A DNA stretch of 64,000 bases from Mesorhizobium sp. CAU 1732 (GCF_039888675.1 NZ_JBDQQR010000005.1:1-64000), one strand, 5' to 3'; positions 1 through 9,744 are shown, counted from the first letter of the stretch. The notes: generated by a model not told the origin, from the sequence alone. Made by a program: numbers and translations.

Positions 1-3000
1 ACCCGCGGACCATATCGGCCAAGGAAAGCAGTTTCACGGCTGCGGCATGATTGTCTGCGGTCAGCCTTTCCAGCACCTCGTCGACAAGCTTTTCGTAGCC
101 GACGATCAGGCGGCGTTCCATCTTTCGCTCGATCGTATAGCCGAATGGATCGAACGCGGTGCCGCGTAAACGCTTTGCTTTCGAAAGCACGCTGAGAAGG
201 GGGCTCATCCACCTTGTGGAGAATTCGCGCTTGCGCGGGCGACCGTTGACCGAGGCGCCACCCATGATCGGAGGTGCAAGATTGAAGCTGAGGCTGGCCT
301 CGTCGCCGAATGTGCGCGACAGGTCGGCCTTCAGGCGCGGGTCGGTAAGCAGGCGCGCGACTTCGTACTCATCCTTGTATGCCAGCAGGCGCGAATAGTT
401 TCTGGCAACGGCGAGTGCGAGTGCTTCCTTGCCCGCGCCGATCTTCTGTTCGGCATTGCTTATGCGGGCGATCATCTCTTTGTAACGCTTGGCGAGAGCG
501 GCGTCCTGATACCGCGTCAGATGAGCAGACTGGGCTGCCACGACCTCGTTGAGCGTCTGGGGAAGAACGCGCTGCGGTGTGGACGGCAGCAGCGTTTCTA
601 CCTTTTCGCGGTCCGTGATGAACAGCCGGCCAAGGCGAAATGCGGTGAGATTGAATTCGACGGCGGTGCCGTTCAGCGCAATCGCCTGCTCAAGGGTTGC
701 AGGTGCTATCGGCAAAAGACCACGCTGGACGGCCGCGCCGACCATGAACATGTTGGCCGCGATGCTGTCGCCCAGGAGTGCGAGCGCCAATGCGGTTGCA
801 TCTATGGGCGTGACCGCGTCCTCTCCGATGAGACGCTTTAGGCGCATCTGAAGCAGGCTGTTGTCGACCTTGGCGTCCCTGTTGAACTGGAAAGCGGCGG
901 TCGCACTGACGTCGCTGTTGACGAGCGCGAGCGTCTTTCCCGACGCGAGCGTCGCGCTCGACTCGGCCGACAGCGCCGCCACCAGATCGAACGCAAGAAG
1001 CACGTCCGACTCGCCGCGCCCTAGCTTCTGGCTATGGATGTCGCCGGTCGACCGTGCGATGCGTACATGACTGAACACCGCTCCGTTCTTCTGGGAAAGC
1101 CCCGTCATGTCGAACAGGGACGCGGCAAGACCTTCAATGTGTGCTGCCATGCCGATCACTGCGGACACCGTTATGACGCCTGTTCCGCCGATCCCGGCCA
1201 CCATCATCCCAAACCCGTCCTTGTCCAATGGCCTGCGGGCGGGGGTCGGCAGATCATCGAACCAGCGTGGATCTATCTTGGCGCCGCGCGGTTTTTTCGG
1301 TTCAGCGCCGCGCACGGTTATGAAGCTGGGGCAAAAGCCGTTGAGGCAGCTGAAATCCTTGTTGCAACTAGACTGATCGATCTTGCGCTTCATGCCGTGT
1401 TCGGTCTCGAGCGGCGTCAGGCTTACACATGTCGACTGGACGGAGCAGTCCCCGCACCCTTCACACACGGCCTCGGAAATAAAAAGCCTTTGCGGCGGAT
1501 TGGGGAAGGTGCCACGCTTGCGTCGCCGACGTTTCTCGGCCGCGCAGGTCTGCTCGTAAATGAGAACCGTACAGCCAGGAATATCCCTCAGATCTCGCTG
1601 CACGCCATCGAGATCGTCCCGATGGGAGATTTGTACGCCGGGCGGAAGCCTCGGGTTTCCGCGATGATGATCTGGGTTGTCGCTGACGATCCGGATTGTA
1701 TCGACGCCCTCGTGGCGTACCTGCTGCGCAATCTCGGCCACCGAGATCGGACCATCGACAGGCTGACCGCCGGTCATGGCGACAGCGTCGTTGTAAAGAA
1801 TTTTGTAGGTGATGTTCACGCCGCTTGCGATGGCAGCGCGAATGGCGAGCAGGCCGGAGTGATAATACGTCCCGTCGCCCATGTTCTGGAAGATGTGCTT
1901 TGTGCCGGTGAAGTGAGACAGTCCGATCCAGTTGCCACCCTCACCGCCCATATGGGTAGGCGGCAGAGCCTCCTGCGGGCGCACCATGGTGACCATTGTG
2001 TGGCAACCGATGCCGGTCATTGACAGGCTGCCGTCGGGAATGCGTGTGGATCGGCTGTGCGGACAGCCGGAGCAGAAATAGGGCGTGCGGGCCATGATCG
2101 GCGCACCGTTGTCGGTCGGCTGCAAAAGCTTGAGAAAGAGGGCCGCCTTGCTCGATAAGTCGTCATTGTCGATGCCGAGATGACGCAGGCGATCAGCGAT
2201 GGCGACGGCGATGCGCATCGGCTCAAGCTGTGTGGCCAAGGGCAAAAGAGGCTTGCCATGTTCGTCAAGCTTGCCGAGCAGATATGGCCTTCGCGCTTCA
2301 TTCACGAGGAGCGAGGCAAATTGCTGTTCGATGAACCCCTTCTTTTCCTCGATGACGAAAACGGCGTCGTGATCTTTCGCAAAGCTGCGTGCGCCGGTGG
2401 GCTCGAGCGGCCAGATGCAGCCGACCTTGTAGAGCGAAACGCCGAGCATGGCCGCCTTCAGATCGTCCAGACCCAGCAAACTGAGGGCTTGGCGGGTGTC
2501 GCCATAACTCTTGCCGGCGGTGACAAGTCCAAGACGCGGGGTCGCGGCACGAAACGACGTGCGATCGATTTTGTTTTCGCGGACGAAATCGTGGATATGT
2601 GGAAGGCGATGTTCTGCAACAATCTGCTCATCGCGCAGCGGGCCGAACGCTTTGGGGCGAACATGCAGCCCTTCCGGCGGCAGTTCCCGATAAGACGGCA
2701 AAACCGGCGCGAAAGATGCGGCGTCGACGTCGCAGGAGGCTGTCTGCTCGACAACCTCGTTGACGAGTTTCAGTCCAACCCACGAGCCGGAAAAGCGAGA
2801 CATCGCGTAGCCCAGCAGGCCATACTCGATAATCTCGCCGACATTGGCGGGATAAAGCGACGGTATCAGCGCCGAGGCGACGGCTTGCTCGCTGTGATGC
2901 GCGATCGTCGACGACTTGCCGCCGTGGTCGTCGCCGTAAAGGATAAGTACGCCACCGTTCGGGTGCGAGCCTGCGAAGTTGCCGTGCTTCAGCGCATCAA

Positions 3001-3385
3001 GCGATCGATCTATGCCGGGACCTTTGCCGTACCAGGCCGCGAAGACACCATCGTATTGAGGGTCGGGGACTGCGTCCAGTTGCTGGGTGCCGCGAACCGC
3101 AGTGGCTGCAATATCTTCATTGACCCCTGGAACGAACTTGATATGCGCTTCTTCCAGCCGCTTGGCTATGCCCCATAGCATCGCATCGACATTGCCCAGG
3201 GGAGAGCCGCGATAGCCGGAAACAAAGCCGGCCGTGTTGATCCCTGCTCGTATATCGAGCGCTTTCTGGGTCAGGAGCACACGGCCGATCGCCTGCGTTC
3301 CGTTCAGGAATATACGGCCTGCCTGCTTTTCCCATTTGTCATCGAGACTGATGGAGCCCGTTGTGGCCAGCGCTTGCGATCCCAT
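1..3385 (-). CDS. Indolepyruvate:ferredoxin oxidoreductase, fused subunits (3' end outside window)
   Basis: This enzyme class oxidatively decarboxylates aryl-pyruvates to aryl-acetyl-CoA using thiamine diphosphate and Fe-S clusters, passing electrons to ferredoxin. I translated the minus strand from an ATG at 3385 that follows a GGAGG-type ribosome site. The N-terminus contains the family stretches NTAGFVSGYRGSPLG, PGVNEDIAATAVRGTQQ and AAWYGKGPG. Near 1430-1475 it encodes a 4Fe-4S motif, CEGCGDCSVQSTC. About 1128 codons are visible and they end in LADMVRG. That is near the C-terminus of this family of roughly 1150-1190 residues, so only a short tail is missing. The gene is divergent from the IclR regulator, with a large dyad between them. 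The long plus-strand frames opposite it are shadows. Confidence 0.9.
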   Translation of the reverse strand, partial: MGSQALATTGSISLDDKWEKQAGRIFLNGTQAIGRVLLTQKALDIRAGINTAGFVSGYRGSPLGNVDAMLWGIAKRLEEAHIKFVPGVNEDIAATAVRGTQQLDAVPDPQYDGVFAAWYGKGPGIDRSLDALKHGNFAGSHPNGGVLILYGDDHGGKSSTIAHHSEQAVASALIPSLYPANVGEIIEYGLLGYAMSRFSGSWVGLKLVNEVVEQTASCDVDAASFAPVLPSYRELPPEGLHVRPKAFGPLRDEQIVAEHRLPHIHDFVRENKIDRTSFRAATPRLGLVTAGKSYGDTRQALSLLGLDDLKAAMLGVSLYKVGCIWPLEPTGARSFAKDHDAVFVIEEKKGFIEQQFASLLVNEARRPYLLGKLDEHGKPLLPLATQLEPMRIAVAIADRLRHLGIDNDDLSSKAALFLKLLQPTDNGAPIMARTPYFCSGCPHSRSTRIPDGSLSMTGIGCHTMVTMVRPQEALPPTHMGGEGGNWIGLSHFTGTKHIFQNMGDGTYYHSGLLAIRAAIASGVNITYKILYNDAVAMTGGQPVDGPISVAEIAQQVRHEGVDTIRIVSDNPDHHRGNPRLPPGVQISHRDDLDGVQRDLRDIPGCTVLIYEQTCAAEKRRRRKRGTFPNPPQRLFISEAVCEGCGDCSVQSTCVSLTPLETEHGMKRKIDQSSCNKDFSCLNGFCPSFITVRGAEPKKPRGAKIDPRWFDDLPTPARRPLDKDGFGMMVAGIGGTGVITVSAVIGMAAHIEGLAASLFDMTGLSQKNGAVFSHVRIARSTGDIHSQKLGRGESDVLLAFDLVAALSAESSATLASGKTLALVNSDVSATAAFQFNRDAKVDNSLLQMRLKRLIGEDAVTPIDATALALALLGDSIAANMFMVGAAVQRGLLPIAPATLEQAIALNGTAVEFNLTAFRLGRLFITDREKVETLLPSTPQRVLPQTLNEVVAAQSAHLTRYQDAALAKRYKEMIARISNAEQKIGAGKEALALAVARNYSRLLAYKDEYEVARLLTDPRLKADLSRTFGDEASLSFNLAPPIMGGASVNGRPRKREFSTRWMSPLLSVLSKAKRLRGTAFDPFGYTIERKMERRLIVGYEKLVDEVLERLTADNHAAAVKLLSLADMVRG

Positions 3386-3600
3386 TGATTCCCTCCGGTT
3401 TTCCCGCGCGTGCAAACGGCAACTGCGGAAATGCCTACTTGTGATGGCCTGCCGTCATCCCCGGCTCCGTATGTGGCGACACACATCCGGCTGCTTTTTG
3501 CAAGTTCATGAATGCGCGTGCCGACCTTTATGCTCGCGTGATCGGGAACACTCACTCCCTGATTGAGAATGACACAGACTTTGTCGTCTAGCAATCATAC

Positions 3601-3633
3601 TCCGCATAGCGAACCGATAGTTCGTATTGCGGA
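3601..3633. promoter_or_regulatory. 33-bp dyad, candidate IclR operator
   Basis: Outer arms TCCGCA/TGCGGA (3601-3606 and 3628-3633) enclose inner arms CGAAC/GTTCG (3610-3614 and 3620-3624) around CGATA. Eleven of 14 arm positions pair. It lies in the 333-bp gap between the divergent oxidoreductase and IclR genes, which is the usual place for an IclR-family operator. Binding by the adjacent regulator is inferred. Nothing else gene-like was seen in this gap. Confidence 0.5.
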
Positions 3634-3718
3634 CATAGAAAGTTGACATTTGCAGAATACGCAGTCCATAAATCCGTTTTGCGAGACATGGCTGCGCTAG
3701 GCGCAGTTCGGGGGAGAC

Positions 3719-4558
3719 GTGCAAGCAGCAACGAAGGCGAGCCGACTGGACGAGGGCGCTTCGCTGACAAGGGCGAGGGCGCGAACCGATCGTGAGGTCG
3801 CATCAGTGTCCAACGCCATGCGCCTGATCGAGGAGATGGGCCGTCGCGAATATGCAGGCGTTGCCGAACTTTCGCGGGCTTTGTCGCTTTCGAAGCCATC
3901 GGTCGACAGGCTTCTTTCCACGCTTATCAATTCCGGGTTCGTCGAGCAGGACGCCGATACAAAGAAGTACAGGCTGGGAATGAAGCTTGTCGCAATCGCC
4001 GACAGCATCAGGCCGCGCACCTCTCTGATCGACATCGCCAAACCCCACCTTGCCGTGCTGGCGCGACGGTTTGCCGAAACCGTCAATCTTGGCACACTGG
4101 TGGGAGGTTCGGTCATCTATGCCGACACGATCCCCTCGCAACGTCCTTTTCGGATCGAACTGCGTGCCGGGACGATGCTGCCTGCGCACAATACCGGCGT
4201 GGGGAAAGCAATACTTGCGTTCCGTCCAAACTGGGAGGTGGAGCGCTACATCGAAGAAAATGAGTTCGAGCGTCTGACACCTCGATCGACCGATTCGGGT
4301 GACGAGCTTCGAAAGCGTTTGTCGGAAACGCGCGCAAAAGGCTTTGCCGTCGATGACGGGGAGATTCTGGAAGAAGCGTGTTGTGCAAGTGCGCCTGTTT
4401 TTGACGCCGAAGGTTTAGCGATTGCAGCGATCTCGATCACTGCGCCCCGGTCGACATTCTATCGAATCTATGACGATGCCGTCGCGGCCATCCTTCATGC
4501 CGCAGCGCGGACCAGCGCCGACAATATCGTTGCGTCTGGACAAGGACGATCGCGGTGA
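3719..4558 (+). CDS. IclR family transcriptional regulator
   Basis: A 279-residue protein with an N-terminal winged helix (about residues 24-85, with AELSRALSLSKPSVDRLLSTL as the recognition region) and the C-terminal IclR effector domain (VNLGTLVGGSVIYADTI, RAGTMLPAHNTGVGKAILA, ILEEACCASAPVFD). The start is GTG at 3719, preceded closely by GGGGGAG. It is divergent from the indolepyruvate oxidoreductase and upstream of the TRAP binding protein in the same direction. It could therefore control uptake and breakdown of an aromatic or 2-oxo acid. The effector cannot be read from the sequence. Confidence 0.93.
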   Translation: MQAATKASRLDEGASLTRARARTDREVASVSNAMRLIEEMGRREYAGVAELSRALSLSKPSVDRLLSTLINSGFVEQDADTKKYRLGMKLVAIADSIRPRTSLIDIAKPHLAVLARRFAETVNLGTLVGGSVIYADTIPSQRPFRIELRAGTMLPAHNTGVGKAILAFRPNWEVERYIEENEFERLTPRSTDSGDELRKRLSETRAKGFAVDDGEILEEACCASAPVFDAEGLAIAAISITAPRSTFYRIYDDAVAAILHAAARTSADNIVASGQGRSR

Positions 4559-4750
4559 AGAACGCACGGACGCTTCACGCAATTGTCGCGTTTAGCGATC
4601 GCCGCATTGCAGCCGACCGATCTGACCAGGTCTTCCAACCGATAGGAGTTGACTGACCGGCTTTGAGCATTGGTTTGGAAGGCACAGTCACACCCACCAA
4701 TCAACGACTGCAACCGGCCCGCAGGGCCCAAATTCTGGGAGGAGAAAACC

Positions 4751-5848
4751 ATGAACCGTCGTTCCCTTATCAAGGGTGCTGGCCTGGCAGGCTTCGGTGC
4801 TGTCGCCGCCACAACCCTTGCCGCGCCCGCGATTGCGCAAAGCACGCAGACCTGGCGAATGGTCACGACGTGGCCGAAGAATTTCCCCGGTCTCGGAGTG
4901 GGGGCTCAGCGGCTTGCCGATCGGATTACACAAGCTTCAGGTGGCCGGCTTGTCATTCAGGTCTATTCCGCCGGAGAACTCGTTCCTCCGTTCCAGGCGC
5001 TTGATGCCGTCATCGACGGTAATGCGGAGTTGAGCCATGGATCCCCGTACTACTGGCAGAACAAGAGCGAAGGCCTCTCGTTTTTCTCCGGCGTGCCCTA
5101 CGGGATGACAGCGCGAGAACTCACTGCCTGGGTCAGGCACTTGGGTGGCCAGCAAATCTGGGACGAGATTTACGACCAGTTCGGTCTTCAGGGGTTCCTG
5201 ATCGGCGATACGAGCACGCAGGCCGGTGGCTGGTTCAGAAACGAACTGACAGGTCTGTCGGACGTTCAAGGTCTGCGGTTCCGCACACCAGGTCTTGGCG
5301 GGCAGGTGTGGGCGAAACTCGGCGCGTCGGTGACGAATCTTCCCGCCGGTGAGATTTTCCAGGCATTGCAGGCAGGAACCCTGGATGCGGCCGAGTTCGT
5401 CGGACCCTATAACGATCTCGCATTGGGCTTGTATCAGGTTGCGAAGAATTACTACTTCCCGAGCTTCATCGAGCCGGGTCTTGCAGGCGAACTGGTGATC
5501 CAGAAGGAAAGATTGCTGAACCTCCCAGAAGATCTGCAGGCCATCATTCGTTATGTGTGCCAGGCCGACTACGACGAGGTAGCGTCCGACTTCGCCGCAA
5601 ACGACCCAAGGGCCATGCAAACGCTTGTTCAGGACCACGGTGTCCAAGTGCGCCAGTTCCCCGACGAAATCCTGGAAGCAGGCGCAAATGCTTCCAAGGA
5701 AGTTCTCCAGACGTTGCTCGATTCGAGCGACCCTCTCACCAAGAAGACCGCCGAGAGCTTTGTTTCGGCGCTGAAGATCGTACGGCGCAAAACGGAAGAC
5801 ACGGACAGTCCATTCATTCTCGCGCGTGAAAAATACTTTGATATTTAA
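4751..5848 (+). CDS. dctP: TRAP transporter solute-binding protein, DctP family
   Basis: Periplasmic binding protein of a tripartite ATP-independent transporter, 365 residues from ATG 4751, which follows GGGAGGAG. The N-terminus MNRRSLIKGAGLAGFGAVAA, ending near APAIAQS, is a twin-arginine-like signal. The mature part (TWRMVTTWPKNFPGLG, GLRFRTPGLGGQVWAKLGA, LPAGEIFQALQAGTLDAAEFVGP) resembles the TakP-like branch, which binds 2-oxo acids. That would fit an aryl-pyruvate substrate for the neighbouring oxidoreductase, but this is inference. No DctQ or DctM membrane subunit follows, so its partners must lie elsewhere. Confidence 0.9.
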   Translation: MNRRSLIKGAGLAGFGAVAATTLAAPAIAQSTQTWRMVTTWPKNFPGLGVGAQRLADRITQASGGRLVIQVYSAGELVPPFQALDAVIDGNAELSHGSPYYWQNKSEGLSFFSGVPYGMTARELTAWVRHLGGQQIWDEIYDQFGLQGFLIGDTSTQAGGWFRNELTGLSDVQGLRFRTPGLGGQVWAKLGASVTNLPAGEIFQALQAGTLDAAEFVGPYNDLALGLYQVAKNYYFPSFIEPGLAGELVIQKERLLNLPEDLQAIIRYVCQADYDEVASDFAANDPRAMQTLVQDHGVQVRQFPDEILEAGANASKEVLQTLLDSSDPLTKKTAESFVSALKIVRRKTEDTDSPFILAREKYFDI

Positions 5849-5874
5849 GATAAGAGCCGCTTGAATTTCAGACT

Positions 5875-5903
5875 GCAGGAGCGGTGGACGTTGCCGCTCC
5901 TGC
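5875..5903 (+). terminator. Hairpin after dctP
   Basis: A perfect 10-bp stem, GCAGGAGCGG / CCGCTCCTGC, with a 9-base loop lies 27 bases after the dctP stop. There is no strong T-run after it. It may be a terminator or an mRNA-stabilising structure. Confidence 0.5.
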
Positions 5904-6115
5904 GTAGACTGGTTGAGGCGTCTCAGTGAGGGCCGATGACGGCCCGTTCACCGAATGGTTCCAGGCCGACGATCAACCACATCGCCCGACATCAAACTGA
6001 CGCTGATGTGGGCGTCTCCATAAAGATTGCAAGCTCTCGCCGGACCTCGCCGCGTTTCTGGAATAGCAATTCGTTGCGTGCCTGTTGTTGTTGGTTGGCC
6101 CTTTCTCAGCGCGGG

Positions 6116-7300
6116 TCAGAGCACTTCGAAAGCCAGCGCGATGCCCTGACCACCCCCGATGCAGAGCGTAACGATCCCCTTCGTCAGGCCGTCGCGCCTC
6201 ATCGAATGCAGCAGTCGGGTTGTGAGGACCGCCCCGGTCGCACCGATGGCGTGCCCGTGAGCGACAGCGCCACCCTCGACGTTGACGATATCCTCGGGCA
6301 GGCCAAGCTCCCTGATGATGGCGAGCGGCACTGCGGCGAAAGCCTCGTTGATCTCGAAACGCTCGACGTCACCGATCGTCCACCCGGCCTTGTCGAGCGC
6401 GCGCCTCACGGCGGGCACCGGCCCAAGCCCGAACATCCCTGGCTCGACCGCGCCGACGCCATAGCCGGCAAGCCGCGCGAACGGTTCGAAACCGGCGCTA
6501 TCCGCGAAACGTCTCTCGGCGACGACCATGGCCGATGCTCCGCTGTTCAGGCCCGGTGCGTTGCCGGCGGTGATAGTACCGTCCTTGCGGAAGGCAGGCT
6601 TCAGGCGGGCAAGTGTCTCGATCGTGGTGTCCGGCCGCGGCGCCTCGTCGACCGAGAAGGACTCGGCGCCCTTGCGTCCCCTGATCTCCACGGGCACGAT
6701 CTCGGCCTCGAAGTGGCCGGCCTCGCGCGCGGCCGCGAAGCGCTGCTGGGAGCGCGCAGCGAAGGCGTCCTGTTCGTCGCGAGTGATTTGGAGTTTCTTT
6801 GCCAGATCCTCCGTATGCCAGCCTGAATGCTCTCCTGAAAAGGCGTCGTTGAGACCGTCCGTCAGCATACTGTCGAGAATCTGGGCCGGCCCCATGCGGT
6901 AGCCCCAGCGGCCGCCATTCATGAGGTAGGGCGCGCGGTCCATGTTCTCCATGCCGCCAGCGATCGCGGCATCGCTGTCACCGGCCTGCACTTCGAGCGC
7001 GGCCGAAAGGATGGCCTGCGCGCCGGAGCCGCAGACGCGGTTGACGGTGAGCGCCGGCACGGAGACCGGCAGGCCGCCGCCGATGGCGGCCTGCCGCGCC
7101 GGGTTCATCCTGTTGCCTGCCTGGATGACGTTGCCGAGGACGACCGTGCCGATCCTCTCGCCTTCGAGACCCGAGCGCCGCAGGGTCTCGCGGACGACCA
7201 TGGCTCCCAGTTCGCTGGCCGGCACGCCCTTGAGAGCGCCGTTGTAGGCGCCGATGGCCGTGCGGACGGGATTGCAGATCACTAATTCTCGTTTGCTCAT
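6116..7300 (-). CDS. Acetyl-CoA acetyltransferase (thiolase) family protein
   Basis: 394 residues, the normal thiolase length. Catalytic features are visible: nucleophilic Cys90 in VNRVCGSGAQA, His350 in VAHGHAIGATG and Cys380 in TLCIGGGQG. Thiolases join or split acyl-CoA units, for example in beta-oxidation or beta-ketoadipyl-CoA cleavage. It heads no obvious pathway here. The aldo/keto reductase lies immediately upstream on the same strand, separated by 28 bases, so the two are probably co-transcribed. The acyl substrate cannot be assigned. Confidence 0.93.
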   Translation of the reverse strand: MSKRELVICNPVRTAIGAYNGALKGVPASELGAMVVRETLRRSGLEGERIGTVVLGNVIQAGNRMNPARQAAIGGGLPVSVPALTVNRVCGSGAQAILSAALEVQAGDSDAAIAGGMENMDRAPYLMNGGRWGYRMGPAQILDSMLTDGLNDAFSGEHSGWHTEDLAKKLQITRDEQDAFAARSQQRFAAAREAGHFEAEIVPVEIRGRKGAESFSVDEAPRPDTTIETLARLKPAFRKDGTITAGNAPGLNSGASAMVVAERRFADSAGFEPFARLAGYGVGAVEPGMFGLGPVPAVRRALDKAGWTIGDVERFEINEAFAAVPLAIIRELGLPEDIVNVEGGAVAHGHAIGATGAVLTTRLLHSMRRDGLTKGIVTLCIGGGQGIALAFEVL

Positions 7301-7328
7301 GTTGGTTCCTTCCTAGGTTCGCCTTGCG

Positions 7329-8339
7329 TCAAGCGACGACCTTGCCGGCCGGCATGGTATGTCCCCACGCCACTGGTGCTCGGGTGGGGGAGGCGGTGGC
7401 GATCCGGCTCACCTCATCTAGGCGGGTGATGTGGTCGACAGAGAGTTCCAGCGAGAGCGCTGCGATGTTGCTCTCGAATTGTGAGAGAGTGCGGGGGCCG
7501 ATCAGAGGGACGGCGCCATGCGTGCCTGCCCATGCGATCGCCACCTTGTCGGGACTCGTCCCGAGCTCGGTGGCGATTTCCAGAACGGTGTCGATGATGC
7601 GGCTGCGCTGGTCGGAGTTCTCCGGCTGGAACACGCGGCCGCCAAATCCTTCGGCACGCCCTTTCTCGCCCTTGCGGTATTTTCCTGTCAGAACCCCGCC
7701 TCCGAGGGGCGACCAGGTGATGATGCCGAGGCCGAGAGCCTGCGCGGCGGGGAAGAGATCGACTTCCGGTTCGCGGTAGACAAGGCTGTGCTGAAACTGT
7801 GCGGCGGCGATCGGAACGGCGCGCGTCAGTTCCGCCAATGTAACCGCCCGCGATAGCCGCCAGGCCGGGAAATTGGAAAGACCTGCGTAGAGGATCTTGC
7901 CGGCACGCGCGAGGTCGTCAAAGCCGCGCACGATCTCCTCCATTGGCGTGATGCCGTCCGGATGATGGACCCAGTAGAGGTCGATCCTGTCTGTCTTGAG
8001 CCGCCTAAGGCTTGCTTCCACCGACGCCACCAGCGATTTGCGGCTGTTGCCTGTGACCAGACGATCCGCGTTCGGTTCAGCGCCATTGGTGAACTTGGTG
8101 GCCAGAACGAAGTTCTCGCGCCGACCCTTGATCAGATCGCCGACGATCTCCTCCGACTGGCCAAACTGATAGACGTCCGCCGTGTCGATGAAATTGCCGC
8201 CGGCCTCGACATAGGCGTTGAATAGGGTCGCGCTGTCTTCGGCATTGGCGCCATGGCCCCAGCCGGTGCCGAAGTTCCCGGTCCCGAAGGCGACTTGGGA
8301 TACGCGCAGACCGGTCTTGCCGAATGGAATGTATTTCAT
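7329..8339 (-). CDS. Aldo/keto reductase
   Basis: 336-residue NADPH-dependent carbonyl reductase of the AKR superfamily. The catalytic tetrad is recognisable as Asp52 and Tyr57 (IDTADVYQFG), Lys82 (LATKF) and His125 (YWVHHPD). The C-terminal cofactor region (AIAWAGTHGAVPLIGPRT) is present. It sits between the MFS transporter and the thiolase, all on the minus strand with short gaps. This suggests one transcription unit controlled by the MarR regulator further upstream. Substrate unknown. Confidence 0.92.
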   Translation of the reverse strand: MKYIPFGKTGLRVSQVAFGTGNFGTGWGHGANAEDSATLFNAYVEAGGNFIDTADVYQFGQSEEIVGDLIKGRRENFVLATKFTNGAEPNADRLVTGNSRKSLVASVEASLRRLKTDRIDLYWVHHPDGITPMEEIVRGFDDLARAGKILYAGLSNFPAWRLSRAVTLAELTRAVPIAAAQFQHSLVYREPEVDLFPAAQALGLGIITWSPLGGGVLTGKYRKGEKGRAEGFGGRVFQPENSDQRSRIIDTVLEIATELGTSPDKVAIAWAGTHGAVPLIGPRTLSQFESNIAALSLELSVDHITRLDEVSRIATASPTRAPVAWGHTMPAGKVVA

Positions 8340-8379
8340 GCTGTTTCCTTTCCGATTCGAATGGATGGCGCGAGCAGTG

Positions 8380-9693
8380 TCATGCCGTGGCGGGCGCGAG
8401 AGCGCTGCCGGATTTGCGGATGGCGAACACGGCCAGTGCCGCGATCAGGCAGAGGATTCCCGCTACGTAGAAGGCGGGGAGATAGGTGGCGTAGAAGCTT
8501 CGAATGAACCCCGCGCCATAGGCGGCGATCGCCGCGCCGAGCTGATGGCCGACGAAGACCCAGCCGAAGACGATCGTCGCCTTCGTGCCGAATCTGTCAG
8601 AGGCGAGCTTCACGGTCGGGGGCACGGTCGCGAGCCAGTCGAGGCCGTAGAAGACGGTGAAGATGGCAAGCTCGTAGATGCCGAAGTTCGTGAACGGGAG
8701 ATAGAGCAGGGAGAGACCCCTGAGACCATAGTACCAGAACAGTAGCCAGCGGCTGTCGAAGCGGTCCGAGAGCCAGCCGGAGCCGATTGTTCCGATAAGA
8801 TTGAATGCACCGATCGCCGCCAGCATTCCCGCCGCCATCACCGGCGCGATGCCGAAGTCTCCACAGATGGCGATGAGATGCGTTTGCACGAGGCCGTTCG
8901 TCGTCGCGCCGCAGATGAAGAAAGTCCCGAAGAGAACCCAGAAGGTGAAGGAACGCGAGGCTTCGCCAAGGACGCGGATCGGCGAGATGAGCATCGCCCA
9001 GAGCGAAGCGGACTGAGCCGGTTCCAGCGTTGCTTCGCTCGCGCCATAGGGCAGGAGACCGACATCGGACGGCCGATCGCGCATCAGGAAAAGGATGGCG
9101 AGCGATGCGATGAAGATCATTGCGAGTAGCAGCGACTGCGCGATGCGCCAGCCATAGGCTTCGGAAAGTGCGGCGAACGCCGGCAGGAACAGCAATTGTC
9201 CGGCCGCAAGGCTGGCGGTGAGCAGGCCCGTGACCATCCCGCGACGGGCGACGAACCATCTGGTTGCGACGGTTGCTCCGAGCACCATCGCCGTCAGGCC
9301 CGTCCCGAGGCCGACGACGACACCCCACAACAGGAAGAGCTCGACCAGGCTCGTCATGAAAAGTGAGCCGATCACGCCAAAGCCGATCAGCGTCATGGCA
9401 ACCATCGCGACGCGCCCGACGCCGAACTGGATCAGCAGGACCGCGGCGAAAGGGCCGACGAGACCGAACAAGGCGAGGCGCACCGCGAAGGCGGCCGAGA
9501 TGTCGGCGATGTCCCAACCGAATTCGGATTGGAGCGGGCCGATAAGCACGCCGGGAGCGCCGACGGCGCAGGCGCCAACCATCATGGTGAGAAACGTCAC
9601 CGCGACTACGACCCAGCCGTAATGGATGCCCCGGCGCGCCAAACTGTCAGCGAAGAAGGACGGCTTGGTGACGGACGGGGATGGAGACGTCAT
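8380..9693 (-). CDS. MFS transporter
   Basis: 437-residue major facilitator superfamily carrier. Hydrophobic segments are spread through the whole length, in keeping with about 12 transmembrane helices, for example GWVVVAVTFLTMMVGACAVG near the N-terminus and FYVAGILCLIAALAVFAI at the C-terminus. The layout resembles monocarboxylate/oxalate-formate type carriers. It is the first gene of the minus-strand block and has a near-perfect dyad (9709-9722) just upstream, so it is probably a target of the adjacent MarR regulator. Transport direction and substrate are unknown. Confidence 0.9.
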   Translation of the reverse strand: MTSPSPSVTKPSFFADSLARRGIHYGWVVVAVTFLTMMVGACAVGAPGVLIGPLQSEFGWDIADISAAFAVRLALFGLVGPFAAVLLIQFGVGRVAMVAMTLIGFGVIGSLFMTSLVELFLLWGVVVGLGTGLTAMVLGATVATRWFVARRGMVTGLLTASLAAGQLLFLPAFAALSEAYGWRIAQSLLLAMIFIASLAILFLMRDRPSDVGLLPYGASEATLEPAQSASLWAMLISPIRVLGEASRSFTFWVLFGTFFICGATTNGLVQTHLIAICGDFGIAPVMAAGMLAAIGAFNLIGTIGSGWLSDRFDSRWLLFWYYGLRGLSLLYLPFTNFGIYELAIFTVFYGLDWLATVPPTVKLASDRFGTKATIVFGWVFVGHQLGAAIAAYGAGFIRSFYATYLPAFYVAGILCLIAALAVFAIRKSGSALAPATA

Positions 9694-9708
9694 AAACTCA
9701 CCTGTTTG

Positions 9709-9722
9709 CGGGTATATGCCCG
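9709..9722. promoter_or_regulatory. Candidate MarR operator upstream of the MFS gene
   Basis: CGGGTATATGCCCG, palindromic except for the two bases flanking the central ATAT. The stretch GGGTATATGC recurs, inverted, at 10151-10160 just upstream of the MarR gene. A related GCATATAC core occurs before the second MarR gene at 35.4 kb. Confidence 0.5.
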
Positions 9723-9744
9723 TTTTCCATAAAAGAATTTGTGC

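Noticed and set aside
1034..3178. Long plus-strand open frames (329 and 332 codons)
   Set aside because: They are antisense to the indolepyruvate oxidoreductase, whose minus-strand translation carries clear family motifs through the whole span.
5936..6826. 296-codon plus-strand frame
   Set aside because: Shadow of the thiolase gene; no ribosome site and low-complexity composition.
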